Below, one piece after another: positions 1-8,917 of a stretch of DNA of 64,000 nucleotides (its first letter is position 1; each line of letters starts with the position of its first letter). The translations under genes and the position numbers were made by a program. The stretch comes from JAWSUT01 sp033549345 (GTDB lineage Bacteria > Bacillota > Dethiobacteria > Dethiobacterales > Dethiobacteraceae): assembly GCA_033549345.1 (NCBI GenBank), contig JAWSUT010000001.1:62001-126000 (forward strand), in the 5' to 3' direction. The notes beneath the pieces were generated by a model. That model had not been told where the DNA came from. It saw only the letters and a list, made by a program, of their open reading frames with translations, and searched no databases.

Positions 1-77
1 AATGTGACCTGGCCGTCACCTGCCAGAGCGCATTTGCCGTCTTTTAAAACAGCTACAATCGTTGTTCCGTGAAACAT
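1..77 (-). CDS. hslV: ATP-dependent protease subunit HslV (ClpQ), N-terminal fragment
   Basis: The first 25 codons of a minus-strand gene run off the left edge. They read MFHGTTIVAV followed by a GDGQVT segment, the standard N-terminus of HslV, the threonine-type peptidase that pairs with the HslU ATPase. The TT after the short propeptide MFHG would provide the catalytic N-terminal threonine; Bacillus subtilis ClpQ uses serine here. The ribosome binding site TAAGGAG sits on the stop codon of the upstream xerC, so the two are probably translationally coupled. hslU and codY would be expected beyond the edge. Partial only because the window ends. Confidence 0.88.
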   Translation of the reverse strand, partial: MFHGTTIVAVLKDGKCALAGDGQVT

Positions 78-87
78 ATCTCTCTCC

Positions 88-987
88 TTATGCTCTGGGG
101 TGCGCCCCGTTATACACTTCTTTAAGCTGGTCCCGTGTGATGTGGGTATAAATTTGCGTTGTGGAGATATTCACATGGCCCAATAATTCCTGAACCACCC
201 GCAAATCCGCTCCTGCATTTAGCAGATGCGTTGCAAAACTGTGCCTGATACTATGCGGACTGACACCTTTTGTCAAACTGACCTGGCGGACATACTTTTC
301 CACCAGACGCCGTACACCCCTGTCGGTCAGACGGGTACCGTATTTATTCAGCCACAATGCTTTTTCACCTTCGCCCTGCCTGTTTTTCCTGAGAAGTACC
401 GGGCGACCCTGGTCCAGATACGCCAAAACGGACCGGCGGGCAAAACGCCCCAACGGGACCAAACGTTCCCGTGCACCTTTGCCGAGAACAATAAATTGTC
501 CCTGGTTCAGATCAAGTGAATGCAGATCCAACGCCACCAGTTCACTGACCCGAATTCCTGAAGCATACAGGACTTCCAGGATGGCCGTATCACGCAGGCC
601 GGCCGGTTTTTCTGTGTCGGGAGCCGCCAGCAGGCGGAACATCTCCTCAACATAAAGAAACTTCGGCAGCTTTTTCCCCGTACGCGGCGTAGATACCGCG
701 CTCCACGTCGTGTCGGGCAGCAGCCCTTCACGATGTAAAAAACGGAAAAAAGAGCGAATAGCAGAGAGTTTGCGTGCGACTGTCCTCCGTTCATAGGCTT
801 TCTCGTGCAGCAAAGCCAAAAAATGCCGGATTGCCAGGTAATCAGCCTCTGCTGGAAAAGCCGCGCCCTCTGTTTCCATAAAGCTCAGAAATTGTCCCAA
901 ATCTTCGGCATAGTTTCTGACAGTATGGGGAGATGCGTTTTTTTCCACCTGCAGATAAATGATGAATTTACCCAGATAATCGGTCAT
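88..987 (-). CDS. xerC: Tyrosine recombinase XerC/CodV
   Basis: Site-specific tyrosine recombinase of 299 residues, the usual Xer length, expected to act with a partner at dif to resolve chromosome dimers. The N-terminal SAM-like DNA-binding domain covers about residues 1-90 and the catalytic domain about 110-295. The catalytic set is visible: R146 (in SGIRVSEL), K170, H245 and R248 (in PHSIRHS), H271 (in LLGHVN) and nucleophile Y280. It lies between trmFO and hslV, where B. subtilis has codV, so the XerC-type role is inferred from position. The start ATG has GGAG 11 bases upstream, a rather long spacing. Confidence 0.93.
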   Translation of the reverse strand: MTDYLGKFIIYLQVEKNASPHTVRNYAEDLGQFLSFMETEGAAFPAEADYLAIRHFLALLHEKAYERRTVARKLSAIRSFFRFLHREGLLPDTTWSAVSTPRTGKKLPKFLYVEEMFRLLAAPDTEKPAGLRDTAILEVLYASGIRVSELVALDLHSLDLNQGQFIVLGKGARERLVPLGRFARRSVLAYLDQGRPVLLRKNRQGEGEKALWLNKYGTRLTDRGVRRLVEKYVRQVSLTKGVSPHSIRHSFATHLLNAGADLRVVQELLGHVNISTTQIYTHITRDQLKEVYNGAHPRA

Positions 988-1042
988 TTACACGCGTTCT
1001 CCTTTTTAAGAATCTTAACACATTCAAATATATCATTGCAAG

Positions 1043-2359
1043 TTAAATTTGTGAATTATTCCGCCAATTTTCGACTGCAGCCAGGGCACGCTCAGCCATG
1101 AGCCCTTTGCGGAGCTTCTTTTGCACACGGCCGGCCAGTGGCGAGAAGATGCCGAAATTGACATTCATTGGCTGAAAGTTGGCCGGATCCGCTTCCGTGA
1201 TATAACGCGCCAGCGAGCCGTGTGCCGTTTCGGAGGGACACGTCAGCGGCTCTTTATTTTTGCAGAGCCGCCCGGCATTGATACCGGCCAAGAGGCCCAT
1301 GGCCGCAGATTCCACATACCCCTCAACCCCTGTAACCTGTCCGGCAAAAAACAGATTTGGGTTCCGGGCGAACTGCAGTGTGGGCAACAGAACTTTGGGA
1401 GAATTAATATAGGTATTGCGGTGCATCACACCAAAACGCGCAAATTCGGCATTTTCCAGTCCGGGAATCATTCGAAACACCCGGGCCTGTTCCGGCCAAC
1501 GCAAGCGCGTCTGAAAACCAACAATATTAAACAAGGTTGCGGCAGCATTGTCCTGTCGCAGCTGCACAACGGCATAAGGTTGTTTCTCAGTATTGGGGTC
1601 TACCAGGCCCACCGGCTTCAGGGGACCATAGAGAAGTGTTGCAAAGCCACGGCCTGCCATAACCTCAACAGGCATACAGCCTTCAAAATATTTTTCATCT
1701 TCTGAATCGCAGTGGCCCAGATACACATCAGCGGTCACGAGCGCTTCATAAAACTGCCTGTACTCCTCTTCATTCATAGGGCAATTCAGATAATCTGCCG
1801 TCCCTTTTCCGTAACGGGAGGCACGAAAGACCTTTTTCATATTGATTGAGTCGGCAATTACAATGGGTGCTGCGGCATCAAAAAAATAAAGAGATTCCTC
1901 ACCTGTCAGACGGCCGATCTCCTGGGCCAGGACAGGCGATGTCAGCGGGCCGGTAGCAATAATCACCGGGCCCTCTGATGTGTCGGGAATCTCCGTAACT
2001 TCCTTTTCTATTCTCGTTATGCCCGGTAAACTGTCAATGATTTCCGTGACACCGCGGGCAAACCCTTCCCGGTCCACGGCCAGCGCACCGCCTGCCGGCA
2101 CAGCATGCCTGTCCGCCTGGGCAATAATCAGGGAATCCAGCCTGCGCATTTCCTCCTTTAGCAGACCGACGGCATTTTCTGTGGAAGCGGCGCGCAATGA
2201 ATTACTGCAGACCAGTTCGGCCAGATCCGGGCTATGGTGTGCCGGTGTCATTTTTCCCGGGCGCATTTCATACAGCCGGACTGCGCAACCGGCCTTTGCA
2301 GCCTGCCAGGCAGCTTCAGCTCCCGCCAGCCCGCCGCCCACAATAATAATCTCAGCCAC
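1043..2359 (-). CDS. trmFO: Methylenetetrahydrofolate-tRNA-(uracil-5-)-methyltransferase TrmFO
   Basis: Folate- and FAD-dependent enzyme that methylates U54 of tRNA to ribothymidine. The protein (438 residues) opens with the FAD-binding Rossmann motif IIIVGGGLAGAEAAW and carries the TrmFO segments YEMRPGKMTPAHH and LVCSNS. I place the start at a GTG preceded by GGGAGGAG; the open frame continues further upstream only because it overlaps the lysine-rich tail of topA. The start lies inside the last codons of topA (8-base overlap), implying translational coupling. Gene order topA-trmFO-xerC is the standard Firmicutes arrangement. Confidence 0.94.
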   Translation of the reverse strand: MAEIIIVGGGLAGAEAAWQAAKAGCAVRLYEMRPGKMTPAHHSPDLAELVCSNSLRAASTENAVGLLKEEMRRLDSLIIAQADRHAVPAGGALAVDREGFARGVTEIIDSLPGITRIEKEVTEIPDTSEGPVIIATGPLTSPVLAQEIGRLTGEESLYFFDAAAPIVIADSINMKKVFRASRYGKGTADYLNCPMNEEEYRQFYEALVTADVYLGHCDSEDEKYFEGCMPVEVMAGRGFATLLYGPLKPVGLVDPNTEKQPYAVVQLRQDNAAATLFNIVGFQTRLRWPEQARVFRMIPGLENAEFARFGVMHRNTYINSPKVLLPTLQFARNPNLFFAGQVTGVEGYVESAAMGLLAGINAGRLCKNKEPLTCPSETAHGSLARYITEADPANFQPMNVNFGIFSPLAGRVQKKLRKGLMAERALAAVENWRNNSQI

Positions 2360-4490
2360 GTTTACTCCTCCCGGCAACTGTTTTTTTAGTTTTCTTTGCC
2401 GCAGTTTTTGCAACTGCTTTTTTAGGTGGTTCTCCCTGCAGAATTTCTTCACATTCTTTATTGGCACATAACAGGGTCTTCCCTTTTAAAACAGTCAGAT
2501 AACCGCACTTGGGGCACGTCTCCTTTTGGGGTAGATCCCAGGTGGTGAACTCACATTCCGGGTATCCGCTGCATCCGTAGAACTTTCTGCCGCGCTTTGT
2601 TTTTCTTTCCACAAGAGGGTTGCCGCATTCAGGGCAGGGGACATCAAGCTCTTTGATAATCGGCTTGGCAAAACGGCAGTCCGGAAAGCCCGGGCAGGCC
2701 AGGAATTTTCCATAACGTCCCATTTTATAGACCAAACGGCGGCCGCATTTAGGACAATCCTCTTCACTTTCCTCAGGTTCGATTATAACTTTTTCCATAT
2801 GTTCTTCCGCAACCTTCAGGCTTGATTCAAAGCTTTCATAGAATCTGCGGATTACATCGACCCATTCGAGTTTGCCTTCAGCTATTTTGTCCAGTTTTTC
2901 TTCCATTTGCGCCGTAAAGTCCACATTAAGAATATCGGGGAAGAATTCCATAAGCTGGTCAAGCACCACACGGCCCAGTTCCGTTGCATAAAATACCTTT
3001 TTTTCACGTGTAACATAACCGCGGGCCTGCAGCGTTTCAATAATCGGCGCGTATGTGCTGGGCCGCCCAATACCGTTCTCCTCCAGTGTTTTAACGAGCA
3101 CAGCCTCACTGTAGCGAGGCGGCGGCTGCGTAAAATGCTGTTCCGGATCAAACCGGACAAGCTGCAGCTGCTGGCCTTTTGCCAATTCGGGCAGCAAACC
3201 GCCTTCCTCTGTTTCTTCTTCGTCTTTGCCCTCAATGTATAGGGTCATGAAACCGTCAAACTTTATCTGTGAACCGCTGGCACGAAAATCATAATCTCCC
3301 GCTGCTAATTGCGCCGTTACCGTATCGTACACAGCAGGGCTCATCTGGCTTGCCACAAGGCGGTCCCAGATTAGCTTATAGAGTCTGTACTGGTCGCGGG
3401 AGAGATAACTTTTCATTCGCTCCGGCGTCCGCTCTACAGACGTGGGCCTGATGGCTTCATGGGCCTCCTGTGCTCCTTTTTTTGCCGCATACACCGGTGG
3501 TTTGTCCGGCACGTACTGCCGTCCGTATTTTTCTTCAATATAGCTGCGCACCTCCTGTTGGGCCGCCTCTGCAATCCGGGTAGCATCGGTCCTGATATAG
3601 GTTATCAGGCCGACGACTCCTTCTTCGCCAAGCTTCAGCCCTTCATAGAGCTGCTGAGCGACCGACATAGTTTTGCGTGCGGTAAAGCCCAGCTTTCGCG
3701 AGGCTTCCTGCTGCAGGCTGCTGGTGGTAAACGGGGGAGATGGGCGACGCCTCCGCTCCTTTTTCCGGACATCTTTTACTATGAAATCATGACCCGTAAG
3801 CCCGGCCAAGACAGTATCAATTTCTTCACGCGTTCCGGGAACATGCTTTTTGCCGTTTTTCCCGGCGTAACGCGCTTTCAGCGGCTTCTTATCCGCCAGC
3901 AGCTCAGCTTCCAGAGTCCAGTATTCTTCAGGAACAAATTTTTCAATCTCATTTTCCCGCTCCACAATCATGCGCAATGCCACAGACTGTACGCGTCCCG
4001 CCGAGAGGCCTTTTTTTACTTTTTTCCAAAGCAGCGGAGAGATTTTATAGCCAACCACGCGGTCGAGCACGCGGCGGGCCTGCTGTGCATCAACCCTGGA
4101 TTTATCGATAAGACGAGGTTTTTTGAAAGCTTCTTTAATTGCCTTTTCGGTGATTTCATTAAACTCGACACGACAGGGTGTGTCATCCTGAATACCAAGT
4201 GCATGGGAAAGATGCCAGCAGATGGCTTCCCCTTCCCTGTCGGGGTCAGCCGCCAGAAATATTTTCTTTGCTTTGCTGCCTGCATTTTTCAGTTCTTTTA
4301 GTATATCACCCTTACCGCGGATAGTAATATATTTCGGTGTAAAACCATGTTCCACGTCAATGCCGAACTGGCTTTTGGGCAGATCGATTACATGCCCCAT
4401 AGAGGCGGTAACTTTATATCTTCGGCCCAAATACTTTTTAATCGTTTTTGCTTTGGTAGGTGATTCCACGACCACCAGATAATCTGACAT
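2352..4490 (-). CDS. topA: DNA topoisomerase I (type IA)
   Basis: Relaxes negative supercoils through a transient 5'-phosphotyrosine link. It has 712 residues, close to the usual Firmicutes size. The N-terminal TOPRIM domain shows E9 (VVESPTKAK) and the acidic triad in ADPDREGE (D82, D84, E86). The catalytic tyrosine is Y298 in GLITYIRTDATR. The C-terminus carries three four-cysteine zinc ribbons (CPKCG..., CPECG..., CPKCG...), of which the third is degenerate in spacing, and then a lysine-rich tail resembling those of other topoisomerases I. Upstream is dprA and downstream, overlapping, is trmFO. Confidence 0.96.
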   Translation of the reverse strand: MSDYLVVVESPTKAKTIKKYLGRRYKVTASMGHVIDLPKSQFGIDVEHGFTPKYITIRGKGDILKELKNAGSKAKKIFLAADPDREGEAICWHLSHALGIQDDTPCRVEFNEITEKAIKEAFKKPRLIDKSRVDAQQARRVLDRVVGYKISPLLWKKVKKGLSAGRVQSVALRMIVERENEIEKFVPEEYWTLEAELLADKKPLKARYAGKNGKKHVPGTREEIDTVLAGLTGHDFIVKDVRKKERRRRPSPPFTTSSLQQEASRKLGFTARKTMSVAQQLYEGLKLGEEGVVGLITYIRTDATRIAEAAQQEVRSYIEEKYGRQYVPDKPPVYAAKKGAQEAHEAIRPTSVERTPERMKSYLSRDQYRLYKLIWDRLVASQMSPAVYDTVTAQLAAGDYDFRASGSQIKFDGFMTLYIEGKDEEETEEGGLLPELAKGQQLQLVRFDPEQHFTQPPPRYSEAVLVKTLEENGIGRPSTYAPIIETLQARGYVTREKKVFYATELGRVVLDQLMEFFPDILNVDFTAQMEEKLDKIAEGKLEWVDVIRRFYESFESSLKVAEEHMEKVIIEPEESEEDCPKCGRRLVYKMGRYGKFLACPGFPDCRFAKPIIKELDVPCPECGNPLVERKTKRGRKFYGCSGYPECEFTTWDLPQKETCPKCGYLTVLKGKTLLCANKECEEILQGEPPKKAVAKTAAKKTKKTVAGRSKRG

Positions 4491-4555
4491 ACGGCACCCC
4501 CAACTGGATTCGAGCTATTATTCCTTCTAATACACTTATACCAATTCAAAGCAGC

Positions 4556-5626
4556 CTATACACGCAAATAGTAGTTACCCGGAATTTTCTTCAATATACC
4601 GCTAAGCTCCAACTCAACCAACAGGCCGGCAAGCACCGGTGCCGCCAGCGAGGTACGTGTACATAAATCATCGAAATGAACAGGTTCATACTGCAGGGCC
4701 TGAAGTACTTGCTGCTGCTTTTCCGTCAGATTCATTCCACCGGCATCTATAACATCAGTACTTTGGCCCAGTTCGGCCAATATATCTGCTGCGCTCTCAG
4801 CAATAGCTGCCCCTTCTCTGAGCAGACGGTGACAGCCGCGGCTGGCCGGACTGTTGATGCTGCCCGGCACGGCAAACACCTCACGTCCCTGCTCCAATGC
4901 GCAGTCGGCCGTAATCAGCGCACCGCTTTTTTCTGCAGCTTCCACCACCACAGTCGCTGTACACAAGCCGCTGATAATTCTGTTTCTCATTGGAAAATGA
5001 TGGGGCCTTGGCTGCGTGCCCGGTGGAAACTCGCTGATAATCACGCCCTGAGAAACGATTGCCTCCCTTAGTTTAACGTTCTCGGGGGGATAACAGATGT
5101 CCAGTCCACAGCCCAGCACGGCCGCAGTCAGGCCGTGCGCCCGCAGGGCACCGGCATGCGCGTGTGTATCAATGCCTCTGGCCATGCCGCTGACAACGAC
5201 AGAACCGGCCTGTACCAATTCTCCTGCCAGCCTGGCTGCTGCGGCTTTCCCGTATTCGGTAGCTTTTCTGGAACCCACCACAGCAATACAACGGCCCAAG
5301 AGTACATCCAGGTTCCCCCGGTAGAATAAAACAGCAGGCGGGTCGTAGATCTCCCTTAAAAGTGCGGGATATCCGGTAGCTGTCCGTGTAATCACGGAAA
5401 AACCCGCACTTGTTACGTCACGCAGCAGTGCTTCGGGATCCATGTTCTTTCGTTCCGTCACAAAGGCGTCGGCTGCCTTGAGCGGGAGCCCTGCCGCAGC
5501 AATTTCATCGGCAGCCGCCGTGAACGCATTCTCGGCAGAACCGAACGTTTCCACAAGCTGCATAATTCTGCGGGCCCCCAGAGATGAAACCTTGCTCAGT
5601 GCCACCCAAAACGGTAAATCCCGCAT
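4556..5626 (-). CDS. dprA: DNA-processing protein DprA/Smf
   Basis: Loads RecA on incoming single-stranded DNA during transformation and is widespread in non-competent bacteria as well. The Rossmann-like core contains GSRKATEYGK, SGMARGID and SGLCTATVVVEA; a winged-helix domain occupies the last 60 residues. I chose the internal ATG (product MRDLPFW...) because GGAGGT lies nine bases before it; the longer frame starting 27 bases upstream has no ribosome binding site. The product is 356 residues. It is first in the operon with topA, trmFO and xerC, and the upstream kamA transcript ends at a hairpin before it. Confidence 0.93.
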   Translation of the reverse strand: MRDLPFWVALSKVSSLGARRIMQLVETFGSAENAFTAAADEIAAAGLPLKAADAFVTERKNMDPEALLRDVTSAGFSVITRTATGYPALLREIYDPPAVLFYRGNLDVLLGRCIAVVGSRKATEYGKAAAARLAGELVQAGSVVVSGMARGIDTHAHAGALRAHGLTAAVLGCGLDICYPPENVKLREAIVSQGVIISEFPPGTQPRPHHFPMRNRIISGLCTATVVVEAAEKSGALITADCALEQGREVFAVPGSINSPASRGCHRLLREGAAIAESAADILAELGQSTDVIDAGGMNLTEKQQQVLQALQYEPVHFDDLCTRTSLAAPVLAGLLVELELSGILKKIPGNYYLRV

Positions 5627-5722
5627 TTTTCCAACACCTCCGGCACTTTCCATAAGATTCTACGCCTTACAGAGGATTCCTGCCCGAATCTATATCCTCC
5701 GGGAAAAACAGATGATACAGTG

Positions 5723-5753
5723 GAAAAAAAACATGCCGGACGAAGTCCGGCAT
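5723..5753 (-). terminator. Intrinsic terminator of the aminomutase gene
   Basis: A perfect 9-base-pair stem (ATGCCGGAC/GTCCGGCAT) with a GAA loop is followed, on the minus strand, by a run of eight T. It lies about 115 bases after the stop of the aminomutase gene and separates it from dprA. Confidence 0.85.
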
Positions 5754-5867
5754 CTGGTTGTCGGGTATCTTTATTATGAATTCCGGATTCCGCCATCAAT
5801 CCCGTTGGGATTCGGGTATATTATACCACAGGCGGAATCTGGGAACAAGTGTTCGCTTGCTGTTTTT

Positions 5868-7109
5868 TTACTCTTTATTGCTGTATTCCATCACTCTGTT
5901 TTCCCAGGTGCGAATCATGATTTTGTTACGGTCTGAAGAAATAAGATACTCAGGCAGCATAGGTGTTTTACCATACCCTTCCGGAGCATTAACGATAAAT
6001 GTGGGTATAGCCAGGCCTGACGTATATCCCCGGAGATATTCCATGATTCCGATGCCAACTTCCACCCGGGTGCGGAAATGTGCTGTGCCTTTCACACCCT
6101 TGGCGTGGAATATATAATAGGGACGAATCATCACCTGAAGCAGCAGGTGGTTCAGTTTTTTCATAACATGCGGATCATCGTTGACGCCGGCCAGCAAAAC
6201 GGTCTGGTTGCCGATCGAAACGCCTGCCCGCGTCAGCTTTGCACAAGCTTCCTTTACTGCAGGGGTAATTTCCTTTGGATGATTGAAATGAGTGTTTACA
6301 TAGACGGGTGAATGTCTCTCAAGGACTTCGCAGAGTGCATCCGTAACCCGCATTGGCATTGTCACGAGTGTCCGTGTTCCCAGGCGCTTAATCTCCACAT
6401 GGGGGATGTTGTCAAGTTCTGTGAGCAGCCAGTCAATGAGCTCATTGTTAAGCATGAAAGCATCACCGCCGGTTAACAGTACATCTCTGATTTCTTCATT
6501 TTCCCTGATATAATCCAAAGCCGCCTGCAAATCCTTACGCGGCGTTGCCCTGTCCAGTTCCCCGATATTGCGTCTCCGCTGGCAGTGCCTGCAGTACATG
6601 GCACACTGGTTTGTCACATTAATGATCAGGCGGTCGGGATAGCGTCTCGTTATCGCCGGGGCGGGGGAAGTAAATTCCTCACCCATCGGGTCGGATTTGC
6701 CGCCAAAATCGTCAAGCTCCTCTGCACTTGGTATAGCCTGCCTGCGAACCGGGCAATCCGGATCCCCGGGCGTCATTAGACTGAGATAGTACGGTGACAC
6801 AGCCCAACGGTAGTCGGCACCAACTTTGCTGACAGTACCTGCTTCCTCGTCACTAAGGCCAAGGAGTTTGACCAGTGCGTCCACATCGGTAATTCTGTGG
6901 CTGGCCTGCCACCTCCAGTCATTCCATTTTTCGTCACCCACATTGAGATACTCTTTAATTTTATTTTGCCGTTTCTGAATTTCATCCCAAAGCTGCATTC
7001 CGTCAGGTATTGTTGTTCTGGCGGCAAGATACGGTTCAATCCGCTTTTTCAGCTCACCCGCTCTTTGCTGTGCAATGGCTCTTTTTTCATTCAGATTGTT
7101 TTCCGGCAT
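5868..7109 (-). CDS. Radical-SAM aminomutase, probably glutamate 2,3-aminomutase
   Basis: Member of the lysine 2,3-aminomutase (KamA) family, 413 residues. C169, C173 and C176 form the CxxxCxxC cluster site, and K381 (in GYGKTP) matches the PLP lysine. In lysine aminomutase two aspartates (D293, D330 of the Clostridium subterminale enzyme) bind the lysine side chain; here they are K337 and N374, with the same spacing of 37 residues. As I recall, that Lys/Asn pair is the signature reported for clostridial glutamate 2,3-aminomutase, which makes beta-glutamate, a compatible solute. Lysine activity is therefore unlikely. No beta-lysine acetyltransferase gene is adjacent. The start ATG follows GGAGGGG; an earlier in-frame ATG lacks a site. 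It forms its own transcript with a promoter and a terminator. Confidence 0.85.
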   Translation of the reverse strand: MPENNLNEKRAIAQQRAGELKKRIEPYLAARTTIPDGMQLWDEIQKRQNKIKEYLNVGDEKWNDWRWQASHRITDVDALVKLLGLSDEEAGTVSKVGADYRWAVSPYYLSLMTPGDPDCPVRRQAIPSAEELDDFGGKSDPMGEEFTSPAPAITRRYPDRLIINVTNQCAMYCRHCQRRRNIGELDRATPRKDLQAALDYIRENEEIRDVLLTGGDAFMLNNELIDWLLTELDNIPHVEIKRLGTRTLVTMPMRVTDALCEVLERHSPVYVNTHFNHPKEITPAVKEACAKLTRAGVSIGNQTVLLAGVNDDPHVMKKLNHLLLQVMIRPYYIFHAKGVKGTAHFRTRVEVGIGIMEYLRGYTSGLAIPTFIVNAPEGYGKTPMLPEYLISSDRNKIMIRTWENRVMEYSNKE

Positions 7110-7151
7110 TCCATCCCCTCCGTTCATTCAGAAATAATGTATGCACAGATG

Positions 7152-7180
7152 AAACAGGCTGTGTTGAATGCAGCCTGTTT
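7152..7180. promoter_or_regulatory. Perfect inverted repeat in the aminomutase leader
   Basis: AAACAGGCTG and CAGCCTGTTT form a perfect 10-base-pair stem around a 9-base loop. It lies within the predicted 5' leader of the aminomutase transcript, about 10-35 bases after the presumed start of transcription. On the plus strand it is followed by a run of eight T a few bases later, but no plus-strand gene ends here. It could be an operator, an mRNA-stabilising hairpin or an attenuator; the sequence does not decide. Confidence 0.45.
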
Positions 7181-7194
7181 GCGCACTTTTTTTT

Positions 7195-7223
7195 AGTATA
7201 TCATATCTCGTAAAATTCTTCAA
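7195..7223 (-). promoter_or_regulatory. Sigma-A-type promoter of the aminomutase gene
   Basis: On the minus strand, TTGAAG (-35) and TATACT (-10) are separated by 17 bases. It sits roughly 85 bases upstream of the chosen start codon and immediately before the inverted repeat. Confidence 0.65.
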
Positions 7224-7304
7224 AAATTCAGTTAATTTTTCCCAGTGGATTTATGTTGACTGACGGACCACCCTGTAATAGTGTATTATTAGGGAGTGAA
7301 AATG

Positions 7305-8378
7305 ATGAAACGCTATATCATAATATTTCTGCTCAGCCTGCTCATTGCCGCCTGCCAGAATACATACAGCCTGCCGGAAACCCCCTCTGAAAGCGGGGGA
7401 AATCAGCCGGCGATAATTACAGAACCTGATGACGGCACAGATACACAGACTGAGGTGCCTGACGGCACAACAGACAGTGAACAGCCAAGCGGCCCCGACC
7501 TGCAGGATGTGCGTCCCAACGAAGCCGGAGGGGTTATGATCCTGATGTATCATGAAGTAGGCGGTGTGGAAGCTGAATGGACACGCAGTGTTGATAACTT
7601 CCGCGCAGATCTGGAAACACTCTATCAAAATGGCTACCGTCCCGTACACCTCCGGGATTTTCTTAGGGGCAACATTGATATCCCGGCCGGCACATCCCCC
7701 TTCATTCTGACCTTCGATGACGGTACCGCAGGCCAGTTTCGTTTCAGCGAAGTTGACGGCGAATGGAAATTGGATCCTGACTGCGCTGTAGCTGTCCTGT
7801 TGCAAATGGCGGAAAAATATGATGACTTTACACCGGCGGGAACATTTTATATCAATTACCCGCTGCCTTTCCGTCAAAAAAACCATATAGCAAGCAAGCT
7901 TGAACTTTTGGTAAACTGGGGATTTGAAATCGGTAACCATGCCTATAACCATGAAAACCTGCGCAAAATTTCCCGAGATGAAGCGGTAAAAGCTCTGGCT
8001 AAACACGTAAAATCAACCCGGGAAATTCTCCCCGGGTACAAAGTTAACACGCTCGCTCTTCCTTACGGTGCCCGGCCAAAAGATGACAGCCATCTGGCCC
8101 GGGGAGAATGGGGTGACACAACCTATGAGAACCTTGCGATACTGCTGGTTGGTGCCAATCCGGCTCCCTCGCCTTTCCATCAAAACTTTAACCCCCTCAG
8201 CCTGCCGCGTGTCCGGGCTGACGGAACCGAGCTCTACCGCTGGCTGGACTATTACAAGACCAACCCGCACCTGCGCTATATCAGTGACGGTGATCCGACC
8301 ACAGTTACCGTGCCCGCAGAGAACGCCGAACTCATTGATCCCCTCCGGCTTGGCGACCACACACTGCAAACCTATTAA
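7305..8378 (+). CDS. Polysaccharide deacetylase (NodB-type) lipoprotein
   Basis: Membrane-anchored carbohydrate esterase family 4 protein, 357 residues. The N-terminus MKRYIIIFLLSLLIAAC is a lipoprotein signal with C17 as lipidated residue, followed by a Pro/Thr/Asp-rich linker to about residue 70. The deacetylase domain has motif 1 FILTFDDG, the metal ligands in NHAYNHE (HxxxH) and a divergent motif 3 ALPYG. The likely substrate is peptidoglycan or another N-acetylated cell-wall glycan (family inference). AGGGAG lies eight bases before the ATG chosen; GTG and ATG codons 3-9 bases upstream are alternative starts. A bidirectional terminator follows. Confidence 0.85.
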   Translation: MKRYIIIFLLSLLIAACQNTYSLPETPSESGGNQPAIITEPDDGTDTQTEVPDGTTDSEQPSGPDLQDVRPNEAGGVMILMYHEVGGVEAEWTRSVDNFRADLETLYQNGYRPVHLRDFLRGNIDIPAGTSPFILTFDDGTAGQFRFSEVDGEWKLDPDCAVAVLLQMAEKYDDFTPAGTFYINYPLPFRQKNHIASKLELLVNWGFEIGNHAYNHENLRKISRDEAVKALAKHVKSTREILPGYKVNTLALPYGARPKDDSHLARGEWGDTTYENLAILLVGANPAPSPFHQNFNPLSLPRVRADGTELYRWLDYYKTNPHLRYISDGDPTTVTVPAENAELIDPLRLGDHTLQTY

Positions 8379-8393
8379 CAAATACCAAGAAAC

Positions 8394-8436
8394 AAAAACC
8401 GTGATCAGGGATGTGAACCTCCCTGTCACGGTTTTT
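8394..8436. terminator. Bidirectional intrinsic terminator
   Basis: Long hairpin with arms at 8394-8411 and 8420-8436. The stem begins with AAAAACCGTGA and ends TCACGGTTTTT, giving U-runs on both strands. It lies between the convergent deacetylase gene and the 8445-8780 gene. Confidence 0.85.
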
Positions 8437-8444
8437 CTAGTCTA

Positions 8445-8780
8445 CTATTCTTTGTTGGTGCGGGTTTCGAGGTGCTTGCCGCCGAACTCACTGACGATAT
8501 TTTTAACGTTCTGCTCATCGTCACCGTTCTTGATAACGGCGAGTATGTGGGCGCCGTTTACTTCACTGCCATCATCCTTTTCATTGTCCGTACCGAAAAT
8601 TCCGTGGGACAGGTCGGGCAAAAAACCGACCATCAGCGCAGAAACACTGAAATCAGGGTCGGGCATTCCGTTTTCATCTCTCTCTAAATGGACAGTGATT
8701 CCCTTCTCCCGAAGTTTCGTCTTTGCTTCCCTGGCCGGCTTCATCTCGTCGAAATGAAATAACATCAGTTTTTCCGCCAT
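8445..8780 (-). CDS. Small hypothetical protein, alternating alpha/beta pattern
   Basis: A 111-residue soluble protein that I do not recognise. The beginning (KLMLFHFDEMKPAREAKTKLREKGI) and the end (HILAVIKNGDDEQNVKNIVSEFGG) both look like a beta strand followed by a helix. This is similar in pattern, though not clearly in sequence, to ferredoxin-like stress proteins of the YflT/GsiB-neighbour type. The central part is acidic and glycine-rich. The start ATG has GGAGTG six bases upstream; the GTG three codons earlier does not. It has no evident signal or membrane segment. It converges on the deacetylase gene and diverges from the spore-protein gene. Confidence 0.6.
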   Translation of the reverse strand: MAEKLMLFHFDEMKPAREAKTKLREKGITVHLERDENGMPDPDFSVSALMVGFLPDLSHGIFGTDNEKDDGSEVNGAHILAVIKNGDDEQNVKNIVSEFGGKHLETRTNKE

Positions 8781-8917
8781 GGGCTTCACTCCATTTCTTT
8801 TTTAATTTTACCTCACTTAGGCGCAATTTAAACTCGCAGCATTTCACAGTAGAACGTAAATTTGACTTGGATAGAGATCAGGCTGCTGCTTCAAACTACA
8901 ACTAAGGAGGTGTAAAC

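Noticed and set aside
3459..4301. 280-codon open frame on the plus strand
   Set aside because: It lies wholly opposite topA, has no family match and no ribosome binding site; it is a frame shadow.
7256..7284. TTGACT-17-TAGTGT upstream of the deacetylase gene
   Set aside because: The spacing is right, but the start of transcription would fall on the ribosome binding site; too uncertain to call.
7251..8006. 251-codon minus-strand open frame
   Set aside because: It is antisense to the deacetylase lipoprotein, whose motifs are clear; no independent support.
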